Assembly: GCA_031429355.1 (NCBI GenBank)
Contig: JANOZM010000004.1
Span: 496,001 to 560,000, forward strand
Direction of reading: 5' to 3'
Length of the DNA: 64,000 bases
Source of the DNA: JANOZM01 sp031429355
Lineage (GTDB): Bacteria > Pseudomonadota > Gammaproteobacteria > Burkholderiales > Burkholderiaceae_E
Shown here: in pieces, positions 40,550 to 49,967 of the stretch
How positions within the stretch are numbered: the first letter of the stretch is position 1
How the letters are laid out: each line of letters starts with the position of its first letter
The notes under the pieces: model-generated
The model's database searches: none
What the model was told of the DNA's origin: nothing
What the model saw: only the letters and a program-made list of their open reading frames with translations
Position numbers and translations under genes: made by a program

Positions 40550-41371
40550 ATGCCAGAGTTGCCCGAAGTTGAAGTGGTTCGCCTTGGAATAAGCCCGTAC
40601 GTGAACGATAATATTGTGCGTCACGCGGTAGTGCGTCGACCTAATTTGCGTTGGCCTATCCCTTCCGACCTTACAACATTAGTGGCTGGGCAACGGGTTC
40701 TTGGGACGGCGCGCCGCAGCAAGTACCTTATGTTGGAGTTTGAACCGGGTTGGTTGATGGTTCATTTGGGGATGTCAGGCGTGCTGCAATGGCTACCGCT
40801 GGCGCACCCGTTGCGCACTCACGATCACGTTGACATTGTTTTTGACGAAGGCTTGTTGCGTTTAAACGATCCGCGTCGGTTCGGTGCTGTGCTTTGGCAT
40901 TCCAAGGCAAATGGCGATATTGCACAACATGCCTTAATGGCGAATTTAGGGATCGAGCCCTTCGATCCCGCGTTTAGTGGCGAACACATGTTTCGCCTTT
41001 CGCGTGGCCGCAATGTTGCGATAAAACAATTGTTATTGGCAGGCAATTTGGTTGTTGGCGTTGGTAATATTTATGCGTCAGAGAGTTTGTTTAAAGCCGG
41101 TATCGATCCGCGTCGCGCAGCTGGAAAAGTATCTAAAGTTCGTTACCAACGCTTGGCCGAAGTCATTCGACAAACTTTGGCCGATGCTATCGAGGCCGGT
41201 GGTAGCACTTTGCGCGACTTTCGTGGTGCATCGGGCGATGAGGGGTATTTTCAAGCCAATCATTTGGTTTACGACAAAGCGGGTTTGCCTTGCGTGCAAT
41301 GCGCCACACTCATTGTGCAATTAGTGCAAGGGCAGCGCAGTACTTACTATTGTAAAGTTTGCCAAAAATAG
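40550..41371 (+). CDS. mutM: formamidopyrimidine-DNA glycosylase
   Basis: The 273-residue protein begins MPELPEVEVVRLGI with the catalytic Pro2/Glu3. It has the helix-two-turn-helix region QLLLAGNLVVGVGNIYASE and a C-terminal zinc finger with CVQC and CKVC. It excises 8-oxoguanine and formamidopyrimidines. With mutY 2 kb downstream it forms the GO repair set. ATG follows GGAG by 10 nt. Confidence 0.97.
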   Translation: MPELPEVEVVRLGISPYVNDNIVRHAVVRRPNLRWPIPSDLTTLVAGQRVLGTARRSKYLMLEFEPGWLMVHLGMSGVLQWLPLAHPLRTHDHVDIVFDEGLLRLNDPRRFGAVLWHSKANGDIAQHALMANLGIEPFDPAFSGEHMFRLSRGRNVAIKQLLLAGNLVVGVGNIYASESLFKAGIDPRRAAGKVSKVRYQRLAEVIRQTLADAIEAGGSTLRDFRGASGDEGYFQANHLVYDKAGLPCVQCATLIVQLVQGQRSTYYCKVCQK

Positions 41372-41574
41372 GTTCAAAAAATTCAACGGAATCAGTTAGT
41401 TCCAACTGTGGTGTGACTGAATCGTTTCTCGCGACCTTGTCCTGCTACCTTACCGTTAATGCCACCGTTGTTCTGTGCATTTGCACCGCCTGTCTTTTCT
41501 ACAACGCCAACCCACTGACGCGACTCGCCCCGTTAAGGGCTTTATGCTAGCCTTGGCGATCATTAGAGGGTTCC

Positions 41575-43506
41575 ATGGGTGCAAGTCCTAGTTTAGTTTT
41601 AGATCCAAGCGCAATTTCACTTGGAGTCGAGCAATTTAGTCGTTGGCGCGAACGCGTTAGCACGGCTGTGGCTGACTACGCCCGTTGGCTAGCAGAATCT
41701 AATTTGTTAGATACGCAAGCGGAAAACGCCCTTTTAAACATTCTCGAAAAATTAGATTCTGATCGGCTAACCTTGGCCTTCGTTGCCGAGTTTTCGCGCG
41801 GTAAATCTGAGCTAATTAACGCTTTGTTTTTTGCCGAGTTTGATGATCGAATTGTCCCATCTAGTGCCGGTCGCACAACGATGTGCCCGACAGAATTTTT
41901 ATGGGACGGTCGCTCAACCCCTTCAATACGTTTGTTGCCCATCGAAACACGTGGCAGCGATACAAGTCTTGCCGAATACAGATCCCAGCCCGAGCATTGG
42001 CATATTTTTGATTTTGATCCAACCGAAGCAGCATCAATCAAAGAAGCGATTGCCAAAGTTTGCGAAACGCGCGTTGTGCCAATCGAAGAGGCGCATGCGC
42101 TTGGTTTGCCGGCCCGTACCGAAGATATGCGCTCATCGTTAAACGTGGTTGAAATTCCGCGCTGGCGTCATGCCATCGTCAATTATCCGCACCCCCTGTT
42201 TTTGCAAGGCTTGCGGGTTATTGATACCCCCGGCCTTAATGCGATTGGTGCCGAACCCGAATTAACCCACAGCTTGTTGCCGTCGGCGCATGGCGTGGTG
42301 TTTTTGGTGGCCGCCGATGCGGGTGTTTCTGCTTCGGATATGGATATCTGGCAACAGCATGTTCAACCGCTGCAAACGAAATATGCTGTATTAAATAAAA
42401 TTGATGGTCTTTGGGATGATTTACGAACCGAAGAAGAAATTGATGCGCAAATTGCTAGCCAAGTAGCCTCGGTTGCGGCGCAACTTCAAATTCCAATGGC
42501 TAACGTGTTTCCGTTGTCGGCTCAAAAAGCGCTGGCAGCCCGCGTTCGCGAGGACAATAAATTACTCAAGCGTAGTCGCATCGTGGCCTTTGAAGAATCG
42601 ATCACGCAAGCATTGTTACCAAAGCGGTATCAAATTATTTCTGAGCAAACCGGAAAAGCATTTGGTTCGGTTGTGCAAGGTCTGCGTTTTCAGTTGTCTG
42701 AAGATCAGCGCTTGTTGTCTGAACAAGTGTACGAGTTACAAGGTTTGCGCGGCAAAAATCGTAACTCTATTCAACAGACGGCAATGCGGATTCGCGGCGA
42801 GCGACAAGATTTTGAAGCTGGCTTGCGTTTAATGCAGGGCTTAAAAGCGGCTCATGGTACGCAGTCGAAAAAAGTTTTAGATCTGGTAGCCATTGATAAT
42901 TTGAAGCGTCATGTACGTGACGCACGCGAACGTATTCGCGAATCGCGTTTGTCGACATCGCTACAATCGTCGATGCGCAATATGATTCAAGTCGCTCGCA
43001 AAGATTTGTTTGATGCTCAAGCTGAAATACTTGAGCTGCATAACATGATGGTGGGGATGCATCGTGCGTTTAACACGCAGTTTGGGATGACGTTGCCTGC
43101 GCCAGAAGAATTTTCGTTGCAAGAACGGCTCGATGAAGTCGATGCGTTAGCGCAAATGTTTGAACGACAGTTTGGTACTGTTTCGTTATTGACTAATGAA
43201 AAGTGGGTACTAACGCGTAAGTTTTTTGAGTCAATTGCCTTGGAGTTAAAGAAAATTTACCTACAAGCTATTGGCGAAGTTAGTACTTGGTCGCGCAGTT
43301 TATTAAGCCCAATTGAAGGGCAACTAAAAAGCCAGCAAGCCCAGTTAAGTAGCCGCATGGAAACTGTAAAGCAAGTCTTAGAAGCGAGTGACACACTTGA
43401 CGAACGCATTACTCAATTGCAGGGCGAAGGCTCTGGAATCGAGTTGCAATTAGCGCAAATTGGTCAACTCTCTGCCACTGTTCACGGTGCCCTAGTGACC
43501 CGTTAA
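41575..43506 (+). CDS. dynamin-like GTPase
   Basis: The 643-residue protein has P-loop AEFSRGKSELIN, a switch region SSAGRTTMCPTEF, DTPGLN and the G4 motif NKID, followed by long helical, coiled-coil-prone segments. This is the bacterial dynamin-like layout without obvious membrane helices. The gene between mutM and mutY is conserved in betaproteobacteria, which hints at a link to DNA or membrane stress. Its substrate membrane is unknown. Confidence 0.88.
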   Translation: MGASPSLVLDPSAISLGVEQFSRWRERVSTAVADYARWLAESNLLDTQAENALLNILEKLDSDRLTLAFVAEFSRGKSELINALFFAEFDDRIVPSSAGRTTMCPTEFLWDGRSTPSIRLLPIETRGSDTSLAEYRSQPEHWHIFDFDPTEAASIKEAIAKVCETRVVPIEEAHALGLPARTEDMRSSLNVVEIPRWRHAIVNYPHPLFLQGLRVIDTPGLNAIGAEPELTHSLLPSAHGVVFLVAADAGVSASDMDIWQQHVQPLQTKYAVLNKIDGLWDDLRTEEEIDAQIASQVASVAAQLQIPMANVFPLSAQKALAARVREDNKLLKRSRIVAFEESITQALLPKRYQIISEQTGKAFGSVVQGLRFQLSEDQRLLSEQVYELQGLRGKNRNSIQQTAMRIRGERQDFEAGLRLMQGLKAAHGTQSKKVLDLVAIDNLKRHVRDARERIRESRLSTSLQSSMRNMIQVARKDLFDAQAEILELHNMMVGMHRAFNTQFGMTLPAPEEFSLQERLDEVDALAQMFERQFGTVSLLTNEKWVLTRKFFESIALELKKIYLQAIGEVSTWSRSLLSPIEGQLKSQQAQLSSRMETVKQVLEASDTLDERITQLQGEGSGIELQLAQIGQLSATVHGALVTR

Positions 43507-43525
43507 TGGCTTTAGTAATTCCTTA

Positions 43526-44584
43526 ATGGCCTCGTCGGCCCAACATCAATTAGCGTCTCAAGTTATTGCGTGGCAACAGGTTTCTGGGCGCCACGGCTTG
43601 CCATGGCAAAACACAACCGATGCCTATCGCATTTGGTTGTCAGAAATTATGTTGCAGCAAACCCAAGTGGCTGCCGTCATTCCATACTACCAAAAGTTCT
43701 TAGCGAGCTTTCCGACAGTTTTAGATTTGGCGCAAGCCCCGATTGATTCGGTGCTGGCCCATTGGGCAGGCCTTGGTTACTACTCGCGGGCGCGTAATTT
43801 ACATCGATGCGCGCAGTTAGTTTGCGAACGACACGGCGGCGTATTTCCAAATGATTTGGCCGAATTAGTTGACTTACCCGGAATAGGGCGCTCTACCGCC
43901 GCTGCTATTCTAGCTTTTGCCTACGGTACGAGTACCCCAATTTTGGATGGCAACGTAAAGCGGGTGTTTTGCCGTTTTTTTGGAATTACTGGGTTCCCGG
44001 GGGAAACTAAAAACCACAACGCCCTTTGGATTGTTGCGGAACGTGAAATGCCCACGAACGGCGTGCAAGCCTATACCCAAGGCTTGATGGACTTAGGCGC
44101 CACGCTGTGTAAGTTACGTAAGCCAGAATGCCACCGCTGCCCGTTAAATGCGAGCTGTGTGGCCAACGCTAAGGGCTTGCAGAGCCAATTACCCGAACCA
44201 CGCCCAAAAAAGCTAACGCCAACAAAAGAGCATTGGTTTGTATTGCTAAATAATGCACAAGGCATTTTGTTGGAGCGCCAACCCGATCAAGGTATTTGGG
44301 GCGGCTTGTATAGCTTGCCGCGAGTTGACCCCAACGACGATTTAGAGGTGCTTGGTCAAAGCCTAGCGCTAAAGTTTGGGCTAAAGCCTTTTGTGTTAAC
44401 TGAGGGCGCCGCGTTTAAACATGCGTTTACCCATTACAAGTTAAATGCGCGTGTTTTTCATGCGCAGGTTAGCCAATTAAAGTTATCAGTACACGAGAAG
44501 AATGCAGCCCGGTTTTATTTGCCCACAGAAATCGCCGAGCTAGGCTTGCCAAAACCAATTTCGGTTTATTTAAATAAGCGTTAA
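43526..44584 (+). CDS. mutY: A/G-specific adenine glycosylase
   Basis: The 352-residue protein has the catalytic Glu region WLSEIMLQQTQVAAVIPYY, the HhH motif LVDLPGIGRSTAAAIL with the downstream DGNVKRV Asp, and the 4Fe-4S ligands in CKLRKPECHRCPLNASC. The C-terminal NUDIX-like 8-oxoG recognition domain is present. It removes adenine opposite 8-oxoguanine. It is 19 bp after the dynamin gene, likely co-transcribed. Confidence 0.97.
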   Translation: MASSAQHQLASQVIAWQQVSGRHGLPWQNTTDAYRIWLSEIMLQQTQVAAVIPYYQKFLASFPTVLDLAQAPIDSVLAHWAGLGYYSRARNLHRCAQLVCERHGGVFPNDLAELVDLPGIGRSTAAAILAFAYGTSTPILDGNVKRVFCRFFGITGFPGETKNHNALWIVAEREMPTNGVQAYTQGLMDLGATLCKLRKPECHRCPLNASCVANAKGLQSQLPEPRPKKLTPTKEHWFVLLNNAQGILLERQPDQGIWGGLYSLPRVDPNDDLEVLGQSLALKFGLKPFVLTEGAAFKHAFTHYKLNARVFHAQVSQLKLSVHEKNAARFYLPTEIAELGLPKPISVYLNKR

Positions 44585-44628
44585 TTTAAACAAACTCTAA
44601 CTTAAACAAGCCTCAACTTAAACAAGCC
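44583..44628. repeat. short tandem repeat after mutY
   Basis: Two near-identical units of 16-17 bp (TCTAACTTAAACAAGCC, TCAACTTAAACAAGCC) are preceded by a weaker third at the mutY stop. Confidence 0.75.
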
Positions 44629-44662
44629 ACAACCCAGTTTTAACTTAACGCAGTTTTAATTT

Positions 44663-45319
44663 CTACGAATTAAAAATTTGCTTATTACGCAAATATTGCT
44701 CAACCAAATTAAGTCGCGAAAGCGGGTCGCGCAACGCCATTAGTTCTTGGCGTGCAGCGGGGCTTATCGGCAGTACTTCGCAAAGCCGGTTGCCGACCCA
44801 AGCGGCAGACTCGAACTCGTACGGTGCAGCAATAACTTGGTTCGATTCTTCGTCTAATTTGCGTTCGATTTCTTTTACTAGTTCTTGAGCCAATGACGCA
44901 CAAGTCTGTAATTCATCTGGAATTGCCATAACAGCATCGGGTTCGATTAGTTTAACTTGCGCCAAAACAAGGCCATCTTTTTGGACATCGAAAGTTTGTA
45001 CTTCAAACCGTTGCTCACCGTTACAGCGAATTTCTAAAACGCCAAGTTGCTCCATATCAAAGTCAACAATGCGTGCCAGGCAGCCTACCCGTACAAAATC
45101 TTTTGGTGCATTGGCTTCTTTACCCTTGGTTATTAAACAAACACCAAACGGCTTTTTTTCGCGCATGCATTGGCGCACCATGTCGATATAGCGTTGCTCA
45201 AATACGCGCAAGCGTAAGACACCGTTTGGAAACAACACGTTACTTAATAAAAATAACGGAACCGTTTGCAAAAGCTCGGTTAACTCATTGGTGTCGGCAT
45301 TGTTTGAAATGATCGTCAT
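44663..45319 (-). CDS. LON N-terminal (substrate-binding) domain protein
   Basis: The 218-residue protein has only the Lon N-domain: VPLFLLSNVLFPNGVLRLRV, then FEQRYIDMV and FGVCLITKG. No AAA+ or protease part is present. Such stand-alone proteins are widespread; their role, perhaps substrate delivery, is not settled. It lies downstream of rapZ in the same direction. Confidence 0.9.
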   Translation of the reverse strand: MTIISNNADTNELTELLQTVPLFLLSNVLFPNGVLRLRVFEQRYIDMVRQCMREKKPFGVCLITKGKEANAPKDFVRVGCLARIVDFDMEQLGVLEIRCNGEQRFEVQTFDVQKDGLVLAQVKLIEPDAVMAIPDELQTCASLAQELVKEIERKLDEESNQVIAAPYEFESAAWVGNRLCEVLPISPAARQELMALRDPLSRLNLVEQYLRNKQIFNS

Positions 45320-45344
45320 AAAATGGCGTTAAATTTAAAATTGT

Positions 45345-46238
45345 TTATAACTTTTTTGCCTGCTCGCGCGAGGCCATTGCGCGATGGCGAATTAGCACTT
45401 GCTCGGTTCGTGCAAATCGCTTGGCGATACGTTCAACGCAGTACACAGAGCGATGCTGCCCGCCCGTGCAACCGATGGCAACCGTAAGGTAACTGCGGTT
45501 TTCTTGAACGTAAAATGGCAGCCAAGTATTTAAAAAATTAGCAATGTGATCCACCATGCGGCCAACGGACGGTATTGCAGCTAAGTACTCGGCAACGGCA
45601 TCATCCTTACCATTTAGGGGGCGTAATTCTGCTTGGTAATAAGGGTTGGGCAAACAACGAACGTCAAATACTAGGTCGGCGTCTAATGGCACGCCATGCT
45701 TGAACGCAAACGAAACAAAACTGAGTGTGATGTGCGAGCGCGTTGCTCCTACAGTTTCACGCACCCATTGGCGCAAGATATTTGGATGCAAGTCCGAGGT
45801 GTCGATCATTGCACCAAAGTTCTCGAGCTCTGATAACAGCTCGCGCTCTAGCTCAATCGATTCTATTAAGGTTTGCGGTCCATCTGAACCCGTGTTGTCA
45901 GAGCCCGTATTTTGGCGCGCTAACGGATGACGGCGACGCGTCTCTGAAAATCGTTGAATAAGTATGTCGTTGCGGGCATTTAAAAAAAGCACTTTAACGT
46001 CATGCCCAAAGCGCGACATTCCTGCAAGCACTTGTTTAAGGTCTTCCATGCTGGAGTGGCTACGCGCATCGACAGCAATAGCGGCTTTTTCGATGCCTTG
46101 TTCTTGTAGCGCCATGACGACTTCTTGCACGAATTGAACTGGCAAATTGTCGAGACAGTAATAGCCGTCGTCTTCTAATTCGTGAAGAGCGACGGATTTA
46201 CCGGACCCAGAAATACCTGTAATGATAACGACGCGCAT
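45345..46238 (-). CDS. rapZ: RNase adapter protein RapZ
   Basis: The 297-residue P-loop protein has Walker A GISGSGKS at 8-15 and the C-terminal GCTGGQHRSVYCVERIA. In E. coli RapZ delivers the GlmZ sRNA to RNase E and senses glucosamine 6-phosphate; in betaproteobacteria the role is inferred. A duplicated NTGSDNTGSD insert (encoded by 45883-45912) in a surface loop is unusual. It is the terminal part of the rpoN-hprK block. Confidence 0.95.
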   Translation of the reverse strand: MRVVIITGISGSGKSVALHELEDDGYYCLDNLPVQFVQEVVMALQEQGIEKAAIAVDARSHSSMEDLKQVLAGMSRFGHDVKVLFLNARNDILIQRFSETRRRHPLARQNTGSDNTGSDGPQTLIESIELERELLSELENFGAMIDTSDLHPNILRQWVRETVGATRSHITLSFVSFAFKHGVPLDADLVFDVRCLPNPYYQAELRPLNGKDDAVAEYLAAIPSVGRMVDHIANFLNTWLPFYVQENRSYLTVAIGCTGGQHRSVYCVERIAKRFARTEQVLIRHRAMASREQAKKL

Positions 46239-46335
46239 GAAAGTTGGTGCTATGTAGAAGACAGCTAAAAAATGAAAGCTAAAAGACGACCTACAAAACT
46301 ATCTCATGAAAAGCGGACCTTGTGAGCGACTGTTA

Positions 46336-47280
46336 TCACAAATTACCCGAGTCGTTGTCGCTGGCGATCAGCTTGTGTTGTCGTTCGATAAACTCGCGGG
46401 TAGTGTCGATACCACGCAACTGTAAGATCGTGTTACGGACGGCCGCTTCTGTAAGAACAGCTAAGTTGCGCCCCGCAGCGACGGGAATAACGACCTTTTT
46501 AATTGCTACGCCTAGAATGTCCTCGGTTAGCGCTTCTAGTGGCAAGCGTTCGTAATCGGATTCCATCGTGCTGCGCCGAACTAGTTGAACAATAAGCTTG
46601 AGTTTGATTCGACGTCGTAAAGCAGCTTCTCCAAAAATGGTGCGGATGTCCAGCATGCCAAGGCCACGTACTTCGAGCATGTTTTGCAACAATTGTGGGC
46701 AGCGTCCCTCTAGGGTGTGTGGCCCCAATTGAATTAGCTCAACAACGTCATCGGCAACAAGGCCGTGACCTCGACTAATTAGCTCTAGCGCTAACTCGCT
46801 TTTGCCTAAGCCTGACTCGCCTGTAATGACAACGCCGGTACCAAGAACATCCATCAGAACACCATGAATACTGGTGCTTTTTGCCAAAGCCCGTGCTAAA
46901 TAAGTGCGAACGCGATCAATGACCTTTGCTGCCGATAGTTGGGTGCTTAAGACTGGGACATTGCGTTCTTGGGAAAGTGCTAATAAGTCGGGTGGAGGTG
47001 CTAAACCGTTGGCAAAAATCAACCCTGGGGGGCCTGCGCTTAATAAATCGATGGCTAAATTGCGGCGGCGAATTGCATCCATTCGATTAACAAACAACAG
47101 CTCTTCGGGTCCGAAAACATGGATGCGCCGACGATGAATTAGGTTTAAGTGTCCGATTAGATCGGCGGGATCGGTAGCTTCTGCCGGTAGTATCGGATAG
47201 GCGGACTGTTGGCCTGCTAACCACTGAAAGTTAGCGTCGTCGATTGCAGCTTGGGTAATGTCGAATATAGTGATGGTCAT
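46336..47280 (-). CDS. hprK: HPr kinase/phosphorylase
   Basis: The 314-residue protein has P-loop GESGLGKSE near 155 and the HprK signature around MLEVRGLGMLDIRTIFGEAA. It phosphorylates and dephosphorylates HPr on serine. In betaproteobacteria it works with the nitrogen-PTS (PtsN) rather than sugar repression. Its neighbour ptsN is divergent here. Confidence 0.96.
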   Translation of the reverse strand: MTITIFDITQAAIDDANFQWLAGQQSAYPILPAEATDPADLIGHLNLIHRRRIHVFGPEELLFVNRMDAIRRRNLAIDLLSAGPPGLIFANGLAPPPDLLALSQERNVPVLSTQLSAAKVIDRVRTYLARALAKSTSIHGVLMDVLGTGVVITGESGLGKSELALELISRGHGLVADDVVELIQLGPHTLEGRCPQLLQNMLEVRGLGMLDIRTIFGEAALRRRIKLKLIVQLVRRSTMESDYERLPLEALTEDILGVAIKKVVIPVAAGRNLAVLTEAAVRNTILQLRGIDTTREFIERQHKLIASDNDSGNL

Positions 47281-47396
47281 AGAGTGTGCAGTGCAACATT
47301 TGACGCAGCTTTAGGCAAAGGCACAAGCCTATAATCCGCGCTTTCGTAGCCGGTTATTAACTTAATTCGGTTTAGTCCATACATCGCAAAGCTTAC

Positions 47397-47867
47397 ATGA
47401 ATCGCATTTCGCGTCTGCTGTCAGTTGAAAAAATTGTTCTCGATCTAGAAGCCTCGAGTAAAAAACGTTTGTTTGAACATGTCAGCGTGTTATTCGAGAA
47501 CCAAGCCGGGCTACAACGTAGTGCCACCTTCGATTCGTTGTTTCAACGCGAGCGCTTGGGGTCAACAGGCTTAGGCGAGGCCGTGGCCATCCCCCATGGA
47601 CGTATTAAAGGTTTGCGCGAAGCACGAGCTGCTTTGGTTCGCTTAAAAGAGCCGATTGGTTTTGATGCACCTGACAACCGCCCAGTAAAGCTGCTTATAT
47701 TTTTGTTAGTGCCCGAAAAAGCCAATGAAGAGCATTTGGAACTATTGTCCGAATTGGCAGAGTTGCTTTCTGACCCCGTTTTGCGTGAGCAATTGCTGCA
47801 ATTGCCAGAGCCTGATGCCTTAATTCAGCTGCTTAATTCTTGGGAACCGTATCGCCCAGCGGCGTAA
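47397..47867 (+). CDS. ptsN: PTS IIA-like nitrogen-regulatory protein PtsN
   Basis: The 156-residue EIIA-Ntr has the phosphorylated His in GEAVAIPHGRI (about residue 65) and the family block RPVKLLIFLLVPEKANEEHL. It transmits nitrogen-PTS phosphorylation to targets such as K+ transport and sigma-54-related regulation. It is transcribed opposite to hpf-rpoN and hprK, whereas in most relatives all are co-directional. A bidirectional terminator separates it from hpf. Confidence 0.95.
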   Translation: MNRISRLLSVEKIVLDLEASSKKRLFEHVSVLFENQAGLQRSATFDSLFQRERLGSTGLGEAVAIPHGRIKGLREARAALVRLKEPIGFDAPDNRPVKLLIFLLVPEKANEEHLELLSELAELLSDPVLREQLLQLPEPDALIQLLNSWEPYRPAA

Positions 47868-47887
47868 AGTTGAAGCGCTAAAAATGC

Positions 47888-47920
47888 AAAAAACCGGCCC
47901 ATTACAGCAGCCGGTTTTTT
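47888..47920. terminator. bidirectional terminator between ptsN and hpf
   Basis: AAAAAACCGGC and GCCGGTTTTTT are perfect arms around an 11-nt loop, with T tracts on both strands, at the convergent ends of ptsN and hpf. Confidence 0.9.
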
Positions 47921-47940
47921 AATTTACATCGTTAAAGACG

Positions 47941-48288
47941 CTAGTCTTTTTCGGCCTCTTCAAGAGAGGTTTCTAAAGGCTGATGCTTAATTGCTTCGTG
48001 CTTAAAACCTTTGCGACGTGTTTTATATTTTGCTACTTGGCGATCTAATTTATCAATTAGCGCATCAATTGCAGCATACATATCGGTATCGGTTGCCTTT
48101 GCAAATAGCTCTTTGCCTTTTACATGGATTGTAATTTCGGCTTTTTGTATCAGCTTATCTACTGCTAGTACCACATTCACATCGATCACTTGATCGAAAT
48201 GCCTTCGTATTCGCTCCAGCTTTAACAGTACATATTCCCGAATAGAGGGGGTGACACTGAGGTGATGACCGCTGATTGAAAGATTCAT
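47941..48288 (-). CDS. hpf: ribosome hibernation-promoting factor
   Basis: The 115-residue short HPF/YfiA family protein (MNLSISGHHLSVTPSIREYV; then DMYAAIDALIDKLDRQVAKY) has an acidic/basic tail. It binds the 30S subunit and inactivates ribosomes in stationary phase. It is directly downstream of rpoN, as is usual. Confidence 0.95.
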   Translation of the reverse strand: MNLSISGHHLSVTPSIREYVLLKLERIRRHFDQVIDVNVVLAVDKLIQKAEITIHVKGKELFAKATDTDMYAAIDALIDKLDRQVAKYKTRRKGFKHEAIKHQPLETSLEEAEKD

Positions 48289-48362
48289 TAAAACTCCTTC
48301 TTGCGACTGTGGGAATTTGCTGGCTTTCGCATGACGCGTCCCCGGGGTTGAACAAAGGGTAC

Positions 48363-49922
48363 TTACAAAGCCTTTCGCTGCGCAACGGCGGGAATTTCGA
48401 GGGCTTCGCGGTATTTGGCAACTGTACGTCGTGCCACTACGAACCCTTGTTCTCCCAACATCTCAGCTAATCGGCTATCAGAAAGTGGTTTACTAGATTT
48501 CTCCGCGTTGATGAGTTGTTTAATTAAAGCACGAATTGCGGTGCTTGAGGCGGCTCCACCAGCCTCGGTACCCACATGACTGCCAAAAAAATATTTTAGT
48601 TCGAGAGTGCCAAAAGGGGTAAGCATGTACTTCTGATTGGTGACTCGAGAAATGGTTGATTCGTGCAGGCCGAGTTGCTCGGCAATTTCCCTTAACACCA
48701 ATGGGCGCATGGCTAATTCACCATGTGTGAAGAATGCTTTTTGGCGATCAACAATCGCTTGCGATACCCGCAGGATGGTATCGAATCGCTGCTCAATATT
48801 TTTTACAAGCCAGCGGGCTTCTTGCAATTGAGCGCTTAGGGCTTTTCCGTTACCGCGTGGTGAGCCAAGCAAACTGGCATAACCTTCATTGACGCGAATG
48901 CGCGGCACGACTTCGCCGTTTAGCATTACCCGCCATTCGTTGCGATATTTTTTAACCACCACATCCGGAATGACGTAGTTAGGTCCAGTGTCGCCAAAGC
49001 CGGCACCGGGCCTAGGGTTGAGGCTACGAATTAAGCTTTGTACTTCCCGCAGGGTTTCATCGTCACAATTTAGGGCCGCTCGTAGTCGGTTAAAATCGCG
49101 TCCCGCCAATAGCGGTAAGTAGTTTTTTACCACTAAGCGCGCCAAGCTAACAACGTCTCCGGGCCACTCGTATTTGGGTAAAGCGCTTAGTTGTAGCAAT
49201 AGGCATTCGATGTAATCGCGGGCCCCAACGCCAATCGGGTCAAAGCTTTGAAGCAAACTGAGTGCTGAGTTAATGTCTCCAAGCTCTAGCTCAAGCTCCT
49301 CTGGGAGCATCGCAACTATTTCCTCAAGGGTAATGTCGAGGTAGCCGTAGTCATTTAAATTATCGATCAGTATCGTAACCAAGCCGCGGTCAACAACGCT
49401 ACAGTGCGTGGCGCATAACTGTTCCATTAAATGTTCGCGCAAGGTGGTCGAAACTTGCCCTACTTGGTCGCGCGATTGCTCGTCGTCGCCATTGTCTTTT
49501 ATCGATGATGAAACCGAATCTGCGCCCCAATCGCTAGGCTCTGAGCCTTCTTGGAAGTCGTTGGATTCACCAGTGTTTAGTCCTTCGCCGGATTCGCTGC
49601 CGTTGATCTCGCCGTATTCGTTGTTAAATTCACCAACGTCTAAGTTGCTTGATTCGCCGCTGCCGTTTTCGGAATTGGGGCTGGTTGCAGATGGATCGGG
49701 CGCTGGGCCTAGCAGGCCACTTTGCAAAGCACCATCAGCGCCAATACGCATGGCCGTGTCTAACGGGTCATCCAAGCGCTCTAGTAGTGGGTTATCCGAC
49801 ACAATCATGTCGAGCTCTTGGCTTAGCTCGAGGGTGGACAACTGCAAAAGACGAATCGACTGCTGAAGCTGTGGCGTCAGAGTTAGATGGGTCGATAATT
49901 TTAGTTGTAATGAAGGTCGCAT
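48363..49922 (-). CDS. rpoN: RNA polymerase sigma-54 factor
   Basis: The 519-residue protein has the Gln/Leu-rich activator region (LKLSTHLTLTPQLQQSIRLL), a long acidic Ser/Glu/Asn-rich region II (about 60-150), the HTH (LGLHESTISRVTNQKY) and the RpoN box ARRTVAKYRE near the end. It directs transcription of -24/-12 promoters with enhancer-binding proteins. The standard neighbours lptB (upstream) and hpf (downstream) are present. Confidence 0.97.
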   Translation of the reverse strand: MRPSLQLKLSTHLTLTPQLQQSIRLLQLSTLELSQELDMIVSDNPLLERLDDPLDTAMRIGADGALQSGLLGPAPDPSATSPNSENGSGESSNLDVGEFNNEYGEINGSESGEGLNTGESNDFQEGSEPSDWGADSVSSSIKDNGDDEQSRDQVGQVSTTLREHLMEQLCATHCSVVDRGLVTILIDNLNDYGYLDITLEEIVAMLPEELELELGDINSALSLLQSFDPIGVGARDYIECLLLQLSALPKYEWPGDVVSLARLVVKNYLPLLAGRDFNRLRAALNCDDETLREVQSLIRSLNPRPGAGFGDTGPNYVIPDVVVKKYRNEWRVMLNGEVVPRIRVNEGYASLLGSPRGNGKALSAQLQEARWLVKNIEQRFDTILRVSQAIVDRQKAFFTHGELAMRPLVLREIAEQLGLHESTISRVTNQKYMLTPFGTLELKYFFGSHVGTEAGGAASSTAIRALIKQLINAEKSSKPLSDSRLAEMLGEQGFVVARRTVAKYREALEIPAVAQRKAL

Positions 49923-49967
49923 AGTCTCGGGAATGATGTGCTGCAGCGGTACTGCCCCCGAAAATGC

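Noticed and set aside
41372..41574. Small rightward frame between mutM and the dynamin gene
   Set aside because: No ribosome-binding site and no recognisable protein character; treated as intergenic.
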